A DNA stretch of 64,000 bases from the NCBI GenBank assembly GCA_033063855.1, contig CP093830.1, positions 4,278,854-4,342,853 on the forward strand. The letters are read 5' to 3'. The notes beneath the pieces were generated by a model that was not told where the DNA came from, did not search any database, and was given only the letters and a program-made list of their open reading frames with translations. The DNA is from Smittia aterrima (taxonomy: Eukaryota > Arthropoda > Insecta > Diptera > Chironomidae). A program made the translations under genes and the position numbers. Below are positions 33,897-46,415 of this stretch, piece by piece (position 1 is the stretch's first letter; each line of letters opens with the position of its first letter).

Positions 33897-35189
33897 TTAA
33901 TATTTATTGTTATGTATCCACTGAATGTAAGATTGGACATTAATAAAAACTCCTTCATCAAATATTTCGCATTTCTGAGTCTCTTGGACGCATCGACAAT
34001 TACTGAACGACGACAAACCAAATAAAACATATTTGTTGTTGACTTTAATGAAAAGTCCACCTCCTGAGTCGCCCGAGCAAATTCCTTTCTGATTGAATCT
34101 ATCAGAGTAACCAGCGCAGAAGTTTCGTTTGCTTGAATATCCAGCAAAGAAGTCTCGATTTCGATAGAAACATTCGAGAAAAGGAAAAGTGGGTACGTCG
34201 AGCTGTTGAAGTTTCTGCGAGAGCTGATGATCTTTATCAAGACCAAATCCAACTGCAACACCGACTTTTCCTCTAAAATCGAATTTATTAGCATCGGGCA
34301 AGCAAATAGGAGACACGTGGAGTGAGAATTTGATTTCCTTAGTCAAAATGAGCAGTCCAACGTTGTAATCAAACTTCAAACCGTTCTCGTCTGAATCTTG
34401 CAATTTAAATTCTTCATGAAGCTTAACTTGAAGCACATTCAATCTTTCAGCAGATGGACCAAAAAGTTGAGTTTCCTTTACTGCAACAAGAAGGTTTTTC
34501 CCTTGAATGACTTTACCAGAAGTGACAAGGCAAGTTGCTGTTGTGATTAGAGTTCGCCTGTTGATGATCGTTGCTCCACATCTTAAAAGAATAGTTGACA
34601 CTTTTGGTCGATGATAAATCGCAGCATTCCAAGGCCAAGCTCCTTCTGGTGCCTCATATCCGCCAACAATAACTGGCACAGATTCACTTCGATCTCCACA
34701 ATCACAGTCGCAGTATTCTTGCTTCTCCTGCTCTCCAGGAAGTGATCCGTCTAATACTTTAACGCTTGATATCGTTGGAAGTGATTCATTTGCTGTTCGC
34801 GTAATCAAAATTGTCACATCCTGAGTCGTTGCTGTGAACTTTATCGTATCATTTACGACTTCAAAGTCATCAGCTCCACTCTAAATTTGCGAATTTTATT
34901 TTATTTCTTTAATTGAATTGAAAAGTCAAACCTGCTGATAATTCCATTTTCCTTTAAATCTGATTTCAAATTTTGTCTCAGCTGCGAATAAAAAAATTCC
35001 GAGCGTTGAATAGAAAATGCAATAAAAATCCTCGTTCGTTTCAATTGCGAAATATTGATTCCGATTCGATTCACAAGGATGATGCAGACGATTGAGTTTT
35101 GATTGGGGAATGTCTTCGGGAAATCTGCAACTCGCTTCGATTGATTGAACAAAAACAATGAGAAAAGCAAAGAGTTTAAGAAAACTCAT
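33897..35189 (-). CDS. Serine protease homologue, catalytically dead
   Basis: Secreted trypsin-fold protein, 413 residues, exons 35189-34932 and 34880-33897 (the exon 1 donor is a weak GTTTGA). A signal peptide (MSFLKLFAFLIVFVQSIEAS) precedes an N-terminal region of about 150 residues with no clip or other known domain, somewhat like gastrulation-defective-type proteases. The S1 domain starts at VIVGGYEAPEGAWPW without a basic residue at the cleavage position. The His box reads TTATCLV instead of TAAHC, the Asp box reads DYNVGLLIL instead of DIALL, and the specificity Asp is Gly; only GDSGG is kept. It is therefore a pseudo-protease, perhaps a cofactor or regulator in a protease cascade. Confidence 0.85.
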
Positions 35190-36945
35190 TCTCACGACTT
35201 TACCCAAAAATATTTGAGGCCAAACTGCTCTTATCAAACTTAAAAAAACTTCAACGAAACAAAAACTTTGCATTATAAAACATTTTTTTATTTTTTTTCT
35301 TGTGAACATTTTTTTGATTTTTGCAAAAAGAAATCTTTTTTCCTGAAAAAGAAAAAGTTTTGCTAATTTTGCTTGAGCGGCCCAACGTCGACTATTTAAT
35401 TGATTTGTAGTAATTCGGTAATCACGTAGCCATTCAGGGCAAGAGAGGGTTTCGGTCAAAAACACACGTAATATCACGAAAATTTGTTTAGGGAGACAAG
35501 TTTGACGACCATGATACGAGAGACTTCAAGGGAGAGGATTTTTCAAATTCTTGGCTACGCGATTCACGAAAAACTTTTTTTGCGGAAACACAAGAGATTC
35601 TCGCGAACGATTATTTGTTCCTTTCACTTTTGATTATTTGTGATTTTCTTATGCAAAATCTATGGAAATTTCTATTATTTTCTTATTTGTGATGCTCTGA
35701 GCACTGGCGGAGATTTTATGCGATATTTGTGATTAGAGGAGTATAAATGGTTGAAATTATGTGATAAGTTACTTTAACTAATAGCTGAGACCATCTCGTC
35801 AATTAATTTATTTGAAATTCTTTGTACAGATGTGAAATATTCTGATAAGGAAAATGAGAAACTTTGCACAACGTTTCCTGTTTTGGTAAAAATTTCACTC
35901 GACTCAAAACAAGTCTGGGTAACGAAACGATCGCTCGAGAGCGAGACGAGTCGTCGATTGTTTAATTAAAGCGTAAAATATATTCTGAATCTCATTGAGG
36001 AAGCGAACAAATCCTTTTCGACTTGCATGATAGCAAACAACGTTTTATTTTTAGAATGAGAAGAGTTTTAAAATAGTTCACTCAATGGCAAGTAAAAGAT
36101 TCATTGTCAAGAACAGCGTTGATTGCACTGTCAATAAACTTTGCGAAATTCAATAAATATTTACGAGACATAAAATTGATTTAAGAATTCTTCTGTATTC
36201 GACTTACAAGCTTATTGGGAAGTTTTAAGAACTAATGACTCAGACGAATAAGAATTGAGGAATCAACTGAAGCCTTCAATTTTCAATGAAACTTTGAAGT
36301 TCCTTGAAACGATATGCGAGAAATAAGTTAAATACACGTATCTGAACTGTCGTCAGAGCTGCTTTATGTCTTTATACAACTTATTAACATCTAATAGCTT
36401 TCCATTTTTGGGAATATTCGTCAGCCACGTCAGTTTACATTGAGATGTTCTACCTCGAACAGAGAAGCTTTACAGAAAGAAAAGAAATGTCTTGAATCGT
36501 GTTGCTCAAAGTGTCTGCTTCTCTGTCGAGTTTGTGACGGAATTATCGAATGTTCCAAATAAACTTTTCTTTTGATCCAGTAACTTTAAAGTTTGCTTGA
36601 TTGGTTTGAAAATTGTTAAGCAAAAGGTCGAACTGTCTTTGCTTTTCACTTTACAAACACACAATCGAGCAAACTTATTTCTTCTTCACGTTATTTTGCA
36701 AGCATCAACCGTGATGACGGTTGATTATTTTTTCGTGATCACAAGTTCACTCAACTTTAAATTCTATTTACAATTTTTTCCTTCTTATTAACTAGGAAAC
36801 TAAAAAAGGTTTCACACAACCACACACTCACGAATTCACGCAATAAACGACGAACGTGTCTTCGTCCTTCGAAATCCTTAACTTAAAAAATTATCACGTT
36901 TTTCTCTTATTTAACTTTTTTGGTTTCACCAATCGATCGATGCGC
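35190..36945. other. 1.75 kb intergenic region
   Basis: Between the protease homologue's 5' end and the TMC gene's 3' end. AT-rich, poly-T-rich near 35.3 kb, with no reading frame of coding character on either strand and no clear repeat. Confidence 0.5.
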
Positions 36946-39900
36946 TCAAATCTCACCGATATCACTCACTCGATGATGTTGCTTAATCTCGACAGACGAT
37001 CGTTCGCTGCTTCCAGTTCCGCCAGCATCACTTCTCGGAGCTCTCGGCAGGAGCGGTGGGGGAATTGTATCCATGTTGATGCCTTGCGAGAGCTGAGAGT
37101 TAGTTGTTGTGCTATTTTGATCAAAGAATTGTCGTTGAATACGCTTCTGGTATTCCTGTTGCTGCTTGATGAACATACTCAGACGATTGAGTAAAAATTG
37201 CTTGTCATGACCTTCGAGGACGAGTTGATTCTTCAGAACTTGCACCATATGCTTATTTGCTGCTGACACAGAGTAGTAATAATATAGAAATAGAATTAAC
37301 ACGATGAAGCATGGAATGGCGAATGATGAAGTCCCAAAGAAGAAGACGATGTTGCGAAGGAACTCCGGCAGCTTCATGAAAGCTCCGATTGCTCGATCCC
37401 ACGTTGAATAAAGTCCTCTGAATGGTCCACAACTTCTCGACGGCATAATCTCAGCTATAGTGTACACAACGGGAATAATTGCGATGGTGAAGCTTAGCAG
37501 CAAAATTATCATGAAAAGTGAATTTGATCGACTTGCTCGGTAGAGAATTGCTGAAGGTTTTGAATTCACGAGGCACGCAAACTTTTTTATGTAAAACATA
37601 AAGAAAATCAGCACAGCAGCGATGGCTGGAAGGAATGGCGCGTAGAATGTGCCCATCCAGCAAATCGTTTGCGAGTAAACGACGTCGAGGACATGCTTGG
37701 ATAATTCAAAGTCCATCTCGATAAACTTTGCGAAAGCGTTGTTCATGTGTCGCGCGATCATTGCACGAGGGAAGTTCACGAAAAATGTCACGAAAATATG
37801 CGTGACGAAGTCAACGATAAACAATTTGTAGAACTGTTGTCCAACAAACGTTTCCCAGCATTGAGGTGTGCCGTACTTCATGTTGAAGCATTCGAGATCC
37901 GAGTTTTCACTTTTTGATGAGATGAGATAGTAAAATCGGCTGATAAGAACCGCCAGAGAGCTTAATCTTAATCCTACTGTCCGGAAGAGATTCATTTTGA
38001 TGACAAACAATGGCGAATACTGCTCGAACTGGATGAGATAGTTGAAGAGGATCGGTACCAGCAAATTGAAGGAAACAATTATGACGTAGGGCAAGAACTC
38101 GTAGAACAAAATTTCAAATTGTTTGTCAACATCCAGACCATCAGGCGCCACAATGACTACTTCTTCTCCGGAACTGATCTTCTTGATTTTATCCATAAAC
38201 ACATTAAAGTTGCGGTATCGCGTTATTGTATTGAAGTTTGGCTCGAGATAGCCAAGCGATAAATTGAACAAGATGTAAATCACGACGCCACAAATCATGA
38301 GAATAATGCAAACGACAAAGTTTACGAGCACTCGAATCAGATATAATTTGAACATAATGTCGCGTGTTCTATTATTTCTTTCAAATTCATATCTCTTCAG
38401 ATGCATGAGACTTTGAATTTCATTGAACAAAGCTTTGTGCTTGATTAGCGCTGATTTCTCATTGTGAATGCAAAAGTCCCAGCCACCGAAGATGAGATTG
38501 CAGTATTGATAGAATTGTCCTTCGCCCTCGACAAGTCGATCCTTGAATTCATGCGCGACTGCCTTGACGATGGCCACGAGTGTGTAAAGATAGCACACGA
38601 TTGTAACGATGATGTATGCGAGTGGCAAATCGTAGTATATGTCGAGTTCGTTAAAGAATTCTCGCCACGTTTTGATGTGAGTTGCATTGTCGGTAAATCC
38701 CAGCAGAGCATTCATGATTGGAGACGTTGAATTCATAACATTTCCTTCGCCTGATCCTTCACCATCATCAATCACCAGACTGTCAATATTCTGATTTGAA
38801 TCTAAAGGCTTTGTGTCAACGGTCGCAGATTGACCTGCCAATGGATCGTAGCCGTAAATTTGATTCGTGTACATTCCATAAAACAGAAGCGTCTTCTCCA
38901 TGAATCCTGTTCCTTGCACAAGATGAATAAATGAAAAGTCACTTCGATTAAATCGAATCTCATTGATGTAAGCTTCGCGACAGCATTGACTTGATGTGTT
39001 CGGATAGGTCCATATCGTTTGGTTTTCTCCGCCATCGGTATGATTAGCATCGGGTACCCATCGAATTCCGGAAATGTACGGTGGAGACTTCATGTCACAT
39101 GGAATATCTTTCGGTTCGATCAGTACAAGTTGTGGCAAAATAATGAAAACGAAAATGATGGAGAAGATGAGAAGGTTGAGGATCATGAGCCATCGCAGAA
39201 ACACGAAATATGCGACGACGCCTGTGCCAAAGTTTCCTTCGATTTTTTTGAGCGACGACCTCCACAGCTCCATTTTTGTAAGATACTCGCTCCATTTTGC
39301 CATGATCCTTTGCCACGCTTTGCGTCGTTTCCATTTGATCTGTTCGAAGCCTTGAAGGCGAAGCTTTGTTGCGTTCTACAAAGAAAGAAAAGAAAATTAA
39401 TGAAATTTCGTCTAACTTAGAGCATCACACGAACATAGATCATCATAACGAAATCACTTGCCAACAACTGAGACGCGATGCGACTTTTTTACGGCAGAAA
39501 TTTCGCTGAATACTCGAACGACACTCATAATTGACGAAGTAATAACACGCAACAACTTGCATTATCGATCACTATACTTCGTTCACCTGCCGCTACATAA
39601 TCAGAGCCATTTGCTAATTGACCGCTCAAAGTCCAACAATGAATTTCAATAACTTTCGCTCGCTGACGAAATGCCCGAGACTGTTTCTCAATTCTATAAA
39701 ATTATTTTGGGCTAACGAAAATTAATCGTCCGTGAGCTTCGTCACATTCAGTGAAATAAAATTTTAATATTTTAGAGAAAGTGATTGAAGGATTGAGCCC
39801 AAATTAGTCTCGACGATGCAATATTGCAAAGCCACCACAGAACGTGCAGGTCGTGAACAGACGAAAACAAAACTGAACATCGTGGGGCTTCGGCGGAGAA

Positions 39901-40878
39901 TAAACAAAAGAAAGCGACGTGAACTAGCTGACTCGTCGCAACTGCAAGTTTCGTTATGAATGACACAGAAAAAGTTTGAATCTGCATTTGCTTTTCTTCT
40001 TTTTCAATTCGAGCTACATTGTGATGCTTTATGTTGAACTCGCTCTGTTTACAGAGCTTTATTGTATTCGCAAGTTGAATTGATTGGATGCATCGCATCA
40101 CCAGAAAACTCTCGATTTCCAGTAGATTACAGGTCATAAGTGTACAGAGCTTTTCTACTCGACATGCAAACGTGTTCGTCGTCAGATAAATTCGTGAAAG
40201 CTCGCCAAGTGATTTATGAGTGAAATAAATTTATTTTGGCACCGTAAAATGCGCACTGCATCGCGATGGTTCAAAATACCAACCTGTAGTTGATTCTTCA
40301 GCTCTCGCTTTTGCGCCATCGGTACCGGCATTGCTTTAATCTCTCGAATCTCGTCCCACGTCTGACTCTCGTTGATAAGGTTCTCCGAGAGGTCGGGCAA
40401 TGCTGCCACTTGAATCTCCTGATATTGTGAGCCTCGTCTGAATGTTCGAGTTGCTGTTAACGTGCTGTTGCGACGACGTGTCGTCTTAAACTCCTGTTGT
40501 GCTTGCCGGGCGCGTCGATTTGTGGCTGCGAGAACAAATGAAAGTCGTTAAATGTTGGAGAAGTGCGGAAAGGCAATAAAACAGAAAGAAATGTGATGGG
40601 CCTAGCCAAGCCCACCATCTGTGACGTCCATCGATTAATTAGCGGATGAAATTAATTCCATCCGATTAGCTACTGGACATTTTTGCCTTGATGAATTTCA
40701 ATTTGAACTAGAACTCACCAACTCTTGTTTGCTTTGAAGGCAGCAATGTTGCAAGTTTTGAAGGATCGCGATGAAAGTTATTTTCGGTGTCGCCAGGATA
40801 ACGTTCCTGATAGAACTCTGATCCAGCTTCCTCCCATCCTTTCGATCTCGATGCCTTCTTCTCTTTTCCGCCCGACAT
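36946..40878 (-). CDS. Transmembrane channel-like (TMC) protein
   Basis: Multi-pass membrane protein of the TMC family, whose members include mechanotransduction channel subunits. Exons 40878-40719, 40525-40284 and 39375-36946, 943 residues; intron 2 is about 0.9 kb. After a basic cytoplasmic N-terminus, the first membrane segment follows GTGVVAYFVFLRWLMILN. The family signature reads CWETFVGQQFYKLFIVDF. About eight to ten hydrophobic segments end near GTSSFAIPCFIVLILFLYYY, then a Gln-rich tail with MFIKQQQEYQKRIQ. It is far shorter than Drosophila Tmc and looks closer to the TMC5/6/7 types. The exon 2 donor GTTGGT is weak but phase requires it. Confidence 0.9.
40595..40678. other. Two adjacent hairpin-forming sequences in TMC intron 1
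   Basis: GATGGGC...GCCCACCATC (40595-40619) can fold with a 3-base bulge. Next to it, GTCCA...TGGAC (40626-40678) encloses a nearly perfect palindrome centred on GGATGAAATTAATTCCATCC with bulged outer arms. They lie in the 193-base first intron. Function, if any, is unknown. Confidence 0.5.
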
Positions 40879-43046
40879 TTTCCTGAACTTCTATTTGCCG
40901 ACTATCGATTTATCAACCTTTTATGCTTTCGTTTGACGTCTTCCTACGTTACCAGTCGTTAAGGGTTAGAAACTGACTAAATTTTCCTTTTATTCTGTGT
41001 CGCCTTTGAAATATAATTTTATTTTCATTCAATGCATCGTCGTCTGTGATGAACTTTTTTTTGCGGGCTTCGCAATGGAAAAAGTTCTGAGCTAAAGTGA
41101 GAACGGGAAGAGAGAGACTAACGGTTAGAAAATGTGTCAAGAATTAAAAGAGATTCATCTTGAATGTATGATTGGTCGTTGAATTAAGCTTAATTGGATA
41201 TGTCGAGATGTGAGGAGATTGAGAAAGATTAAGTTTATTGACTTTTTAAGTCACGCAATTTTCAAATCAACCCCAACCGTTCATCAAGCTCACTTGAACA
41301 TAATTCTACCTTCCGTGAGTTGTTTCCTTAAACTTCGTAGAAGTATCAGATAACACGGCGACAACACACGATAAAGAGTGAAGCTCAACAACAAACATTT
41401 TGAGACTTGACTATCGTCTCGTGACATCTAAGACTTGAAACATATTATCGAATGATTCCACAGAGCGAATGATAATAATTGAATTTTGAGACGCCTTTGT
41501 CGAATTCCTTGCTTTGTGATGTATGAATGGACGCAAGAGAGAAAAGATATTCGAGAATTCTTTCGAACTGAAGATGATGTCAAGAGTCGCGTTTGCCCAC
41601 GCACCAACAGATTTCAGTCATTAGCGTCACTCTTGAAGAGCTAAGCATGTGTTGGATATTAAAATATTCCGTGGCAAAGAAGACAATGCCGTTAAATGAC
41701 AGTTTGAACGATTATTGAAGAGTGTGTGAAAACATGGAGTTGACTATTCCTGACAACTTATCTCATGGAAAAACTATTGTTACGGGAAATCAAAAAAAAA
41801 ATTGGTCGTAAACACTTCAGCTTGTCCCGATTGAAGTGGTTTGTAAATTATGATGACGGCAAATTGCCACTTGAAGCGAGAACCTTAACAAGCGCAGTGA
41901 TTCGATTAAGCTGCGAGTCAACAAACTGGAATAAGTTCGCGGAAATTAATAAAAGAGTGCAAGCCTCACTCGTGATGAGACGTTTGGAAATGATGTAACT
42001 AACAGCCTTTTAGCAATTCGAGCGTCACAGTTAGCTAATTGATGCAAATTGTTGTTGATTTCGTCTCAATCAAACTGAGGAATCAAACTCCAGCGGATGA
42101 AATCATTAATTTCAATAATCGCTCTTCAACTTTTTTCTTCTTTGTGTCTAATTTAACGATGAATCACAGAGCGACGGTCACAACACATAAGAGTCTTTTC
42201 TATCCTCTTCATTCAAGATTCATGGAGCACTATCGTCGAACATCTGATTTCGAGTTTTGATTTTCTTCTTTTCGTCGCCGTGCCGAACCCCACAAAAAAG
42301 AAAAATCGAAGATTTAAGGTTTTCCGCTTCTGATTTTCTCATCTATGTAGATTTATTATCATCGGTCCTAGGGCAACGTTTTTGAAGGCCGCGTGATTAA
42401 TTCGTTTGAGATGAGAAGCCGAGATCACGAGAATCGCAAGCTTTGAGTTCAACATACCAAAATCAGGTTTTTCCTTGAATTTTCACTTTACTGCTCACAT
42501 TTTCCTTAAAGCGATTCGATCGCACTTGAAAAATTCCGTTTGATTATCGTGTGTCGTGATTTCCATTCGACTTTTTACATTTTTCTATTTTTTTATCACT
42601 CAAAAATATTTTTTCTTCTACTGCAAAAACGTTTCTGGCCTGAATTGTATGAAAGTTCTGTTATTCCTCGAGCACATCGTATTACATCAACTAGGGTTAA
42701 TGTAGAGTTTAAGGTTTTTGTTAAATAAATGACTAAGAGCTACTCGAAATTAAATGATTTAAAACTCGAATGAAAATTGCAGAAAGATTTTCCTTCTGCA
42801 AAGTGCTCACTTGAACCAACGAGTACTCGAAAACTAGACTTTCACTTAAAGAAAAAATTTGAGGAGATTGATTTTTTTTCGACCAAACTTGTGATTTTAA
42901 AAATCAGTTTTTTTCTTCAAAGTTGACGTCTAGTTTTTGTGAAATCATTGCTTCAACTGAACGAACTGGCCGAAAAAACTTTCAACAATTTTTAAACTTT
43001 TACGTTGAATTTTTTTATTTCGAAAAAATTAATTCAATTTTACAAT
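40879..43046. other. 2.2 kb intergenic region
   Basis: Upstream of the TMC gene and downstream of Ltv1. Small open frames (for example an ATG frame of 77 codons at 41765-41998) lack coding character or homology that I recognise. Poly-T/A runs near 42.3-43.0 kb. Confidence 0.5.
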
Positions 43047-44553
43047 TCAGAGGATTTTGTTGCCTTGAAGATTGTTCTTCATGTTGACTTGAATCATGTT
43101 TTGTCGTAGTCGCTCTTCGTTGAATGCAAGTTTGTTTGATTTCTTCTCGATTCTTCGTTCATTGCGATATTCCTTCAACAACTTCTTTCGTTCCTTTCGC
43201 TCTTCAGGTGTTTCATCTTTTGGTCGGAGTGACAAAACGCTGAGAGTTGAGATGACACTTTCAGCACACAAAGATTTCGGTCCAGATTGCATTCTCTCTT
43301 CTTCGTTAGCTAACTTTGCAAGAGATTTCATTGTGAGTTTGCCTTTCTGATCGCCATCGAAAATATTTCTTGGAAGTCCCGTTTTTGGATCGATATCGAT
43401 TCTATTCGACCTTCGCTTTGGCGCGACAGTAATTAACTTCGGATGATTGTAGATGTTTGAATATGTTGATAGAATTGACTCGCAATCCCATTTCTTCTTC
43501 CTTTCGCCGCCTTCGTCGTCAGAAACTTCAAGAGCCACGATTTCCTCTTCTTTGTTCTCATCGTGTTGAAGCTTCACAAGTCGACAAATATCCCAAGACT
43601 TGTCATATTTCTGTGCAACCTCATTCTTCGTAAAATCTTGTGATATTTTCAATAAAATTTCATCGTTTATGTTAACATGACCCTCGATCTCTTCACAATC
43701 TAATGGACCAACTTCTGGTTCATCGTAATTTTTGTAGAATTCTTCGAAACGATCATCGAGGAGAGAAAGTTGTTCGTTTCTCCTTATCACACTACTTGAC
43801 ATCGAGTATTCTGTGAATCTCGACTTGGTTTCTTCGTCATCGAATTGTGGGAAATTATGTGTGCGAGGCAAAGGTCCAACTTCATCATCTTCTTCGCCAC
43901 TGTAACCAGCTTCGTTCGAATCGACGTCACTGTTTTCTCCATCATCATCTTCCCATTCTTCATCAGAGCCTTCGCCATCCATCGCTAATTCCATGAAGTT
44001 GTCATCGAGCTGATTCTCTGGATCATGATCGAAGTCTTCATCGAGAGTTTCGACGATATCCGGGTCCCAATCAAGTCTTGGACCACTTCTCGGGGCTGCT
44101 TTGTGTAACATTCCTTCGTCTTCCTCGAACTCTGAAGCAAACACTGAGCTGGGAAGTTGAATCCTCGGTTTATTATTTACGTCGGCATGTTTGTGTGGAA
44201 TTTCCTCCCAGAATATTTGAGGGTCTCGCCCTGGTTCGCGAAGATGTTGAAGGTAATCGTAATCATCATCGAAGAACACTCCGAACTTTTGTTGTTCCTT
44301 GCGACGTTTCTCTGGTGGAACTTCTGGATCGGACGACTTTGAAGTTGATGGCTCGACTTTGCTTTTCGGAACTGGAACCAAGACATGCTGTGGCGCTTTC
44401 TCGTCAGCGACAAGTGGATCTTGTTGTGAACGATTCACGAGTCTAAAAGTAATCGCTTTCTTCTTGTCGATGAATGGCTTCTTCTTCTTACCCTACAACA
44501 AAAGGAAATGCGTAAAACTTACTTCTGAGATGATTTAAATTCTTTCTTACCAT
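43047..44553 (-). CDS. Ltv1: LTV1, 40S ribosome biogenesis/export factor
   Basis: Chaperone-like factor of pre-40S maturation and nuclear export. Two coding exons: 44553-44551, which is the ATG alone, and 44492-43047; 482 residues. The donor GTAAGA follows the ATG directly, and exon 2 starts GKKKKPFIDKKKAITFRLVNRS, the conserved LTV1 N-terminus. FGVFFDDDYDYLQHLREP at about residue 71 is diagnostic. A long acidic middle (EGSDEEWEDDDGENSD) and a C-terminal basic helix (KERKKLLKEYRNERRIEKK) complete the family layout. Without the isolated ATG exon the conserved N-terminus would have no start. Confidence 0.94.
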
Positions 44554-46415
44554 GATTAAATCTGTTTAACTTGTTTCAATAAAAATATTAAGAAAATGTG
44601 CCTGAGTTGCTCGGTAAAGTTTAAGTTTGTGATGTCTTGCAAGATCCAATGAAAAACGTTTTTGAAATTATTTCTGTCCGTTACTTAACAAACAATTTTT
44701 CATTTTATGGTTTTTCTTTATTTTCTTCCTTGGATGCTCCTTAAACCTATTACAATGAGCTGATGTGATGGCGGAGGTGGAAAAGATCATTTGATTCGAG
44801 AGCTTATAATCTTTTTCATTTATGAAATACATGCGAGAGAAATTATATCCTAAGATGAAAAACTTTCGCTTAAGACACTCGCACGCTTCTTATCTCGAAC
44901 AGACTCTTGTGAACTCTTTTGGGTTGGAAAGTTTTTCATCTCTTACAAAATGGATTTGGTTTTTCTTTGAGGTTTCTTTCTGATCATATGAGTTTTTTCT
45001 TTTACATAAGTTTTCACGAAAAGCGTTCAGAAAATGATTGTCAGTGGAGGTGGCTTTCGATCTTTTCCATTAATTTTATTAATTCCTCTCCGAACGACCA
45101 ACTCATTTTCTCAACTTTTCGTGAAAGCTTTTACATTATTTTCATTTTTAAAAACATTCGGGGGCTAGCGTAAATGATGATGGAGATGTTTTGAAAATAC
45201 TTTTTGAAACGGAATTTTGAGACTCTTCGCGATGAATGTTTGTTCGCTTTATCAACAGAGTTTATCAAAATAAACTTTTTTTCTAGCTTTTCTTTAAGTT
45301 TAAACTTTTTTTTCGGCTTCCTTTCCTGGACAAAACTTGCTCGCGGTTTGGAAATTTCTGATTTTAATTTTTTTTTGCATTTTAAAATTTTAAATTTTTT
45401 TTTCTTGGTTTTCTGTTTTTGGTTTGTGATAATTCTTCTGGTTCTTGAGGGGAAATTCTTATAGAAGACTAAACGAAAATGATTGTCGCTTTCGCTTATC
45501 GATTGCGACAGAGAAGGGGGGAAAGAAAAGAAAGGACATTCACAAGCAGTTCTTGCACAAATCACAAATAATTATTTTCTTGGATCCACCATTATGCTCT
45601 TTGCTTAAGCTTTGTTCGTAAGACTTTTCTTCATCACTGCGCTTAAAATTCTAAAACATTTTCTTATTCACCTGATGGCATTTACGTCTAGAATGAGAGA
45701 GAAATGTGATTTTGCGAAATAATTAGCGATTCAATGTCTTCAAAAGCTTCACAGCCATTTTTTACTTAACATATACATGACTTTTTGTTTCCAGATTATT
45801 CTGACAATGGACTCGAGAGATCGTTCGCAGATCATGCGAAACGATATGGCTAATGGCAGTGAACTTTAGTTTGAATTTAGCAGATATGTCTAAGCAATCT
45901 TCCGGAGGGATCATTAAGTTGATAATTGTAAATTATTATTTCATAATAACTTACGATCATTAACCTTAGTCCATCGTCAGAATAATTTTTCACCTTAATA
46001 ATCGAATCTTACTAATATAGGACAACTGGCGAAAAAAATTCATTGCTCCACGTTTCACGCAACATTTTTGGTTAGCATAGAGGCACCTACATGTCCCTCG
46101 AGCTTTCTACGACGACACAGCACTGTATCTCATTTTGGGAATTGTCACAAGCACAAATTTACAAACGTCTCATCGATCGAGAGGTTTAATTTAATCCTTT
46201 TTGGAAGGACTTCATTTGAACTTCTTAAAACTAATGACTTTCGCAACGATACTTAAATTTTTAAGAGCTGACTTAGTAAAGGAAAAATCGAGGTTCTGTT
46301 GACGTCCTCAAAGTTTCAGTCTTAACATTTGTTTAGTACTTTTTGGATTGGGTTTTTCTTTGGTTAGTTCAAACTACAACAGAACGCGACGCGTCACAAC
46401 GAGCACCATCATACC
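44554..46415. other. 1.86 kb intergenic region with a MITE-like inverted repeat
   Basis: Between the Ltv1 promoter and the Gld2 3' end. It contains the inverted repeat at 45795-45986 and long T-rich runs at 45.2-45.45 kb. No gene was recognised. Confidence 0.5.
45795..45986. repeat. 192-bp inverted-repeat element (MITE-like)
   Basis: Terminal arms ATTATTCTGACAATGGACT (45795-45813) and its reverse complement (45968-45986) match at 18 of 19 positions. The inside has a further partial hairpin (around 45928-45956). No reading frame and no convincing flanking target duplication were seen. A miniature inverted-repeat transposon or a structured RNA locus are the two readings. Confidence 0.55.

Noticed and set aside
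41765..41998. 77-codon ATG frame in the spacer upstream of the TMC gene
   Set aside because: No homology, no splice or poly(A) context, and mixed composition; consistent with chance.
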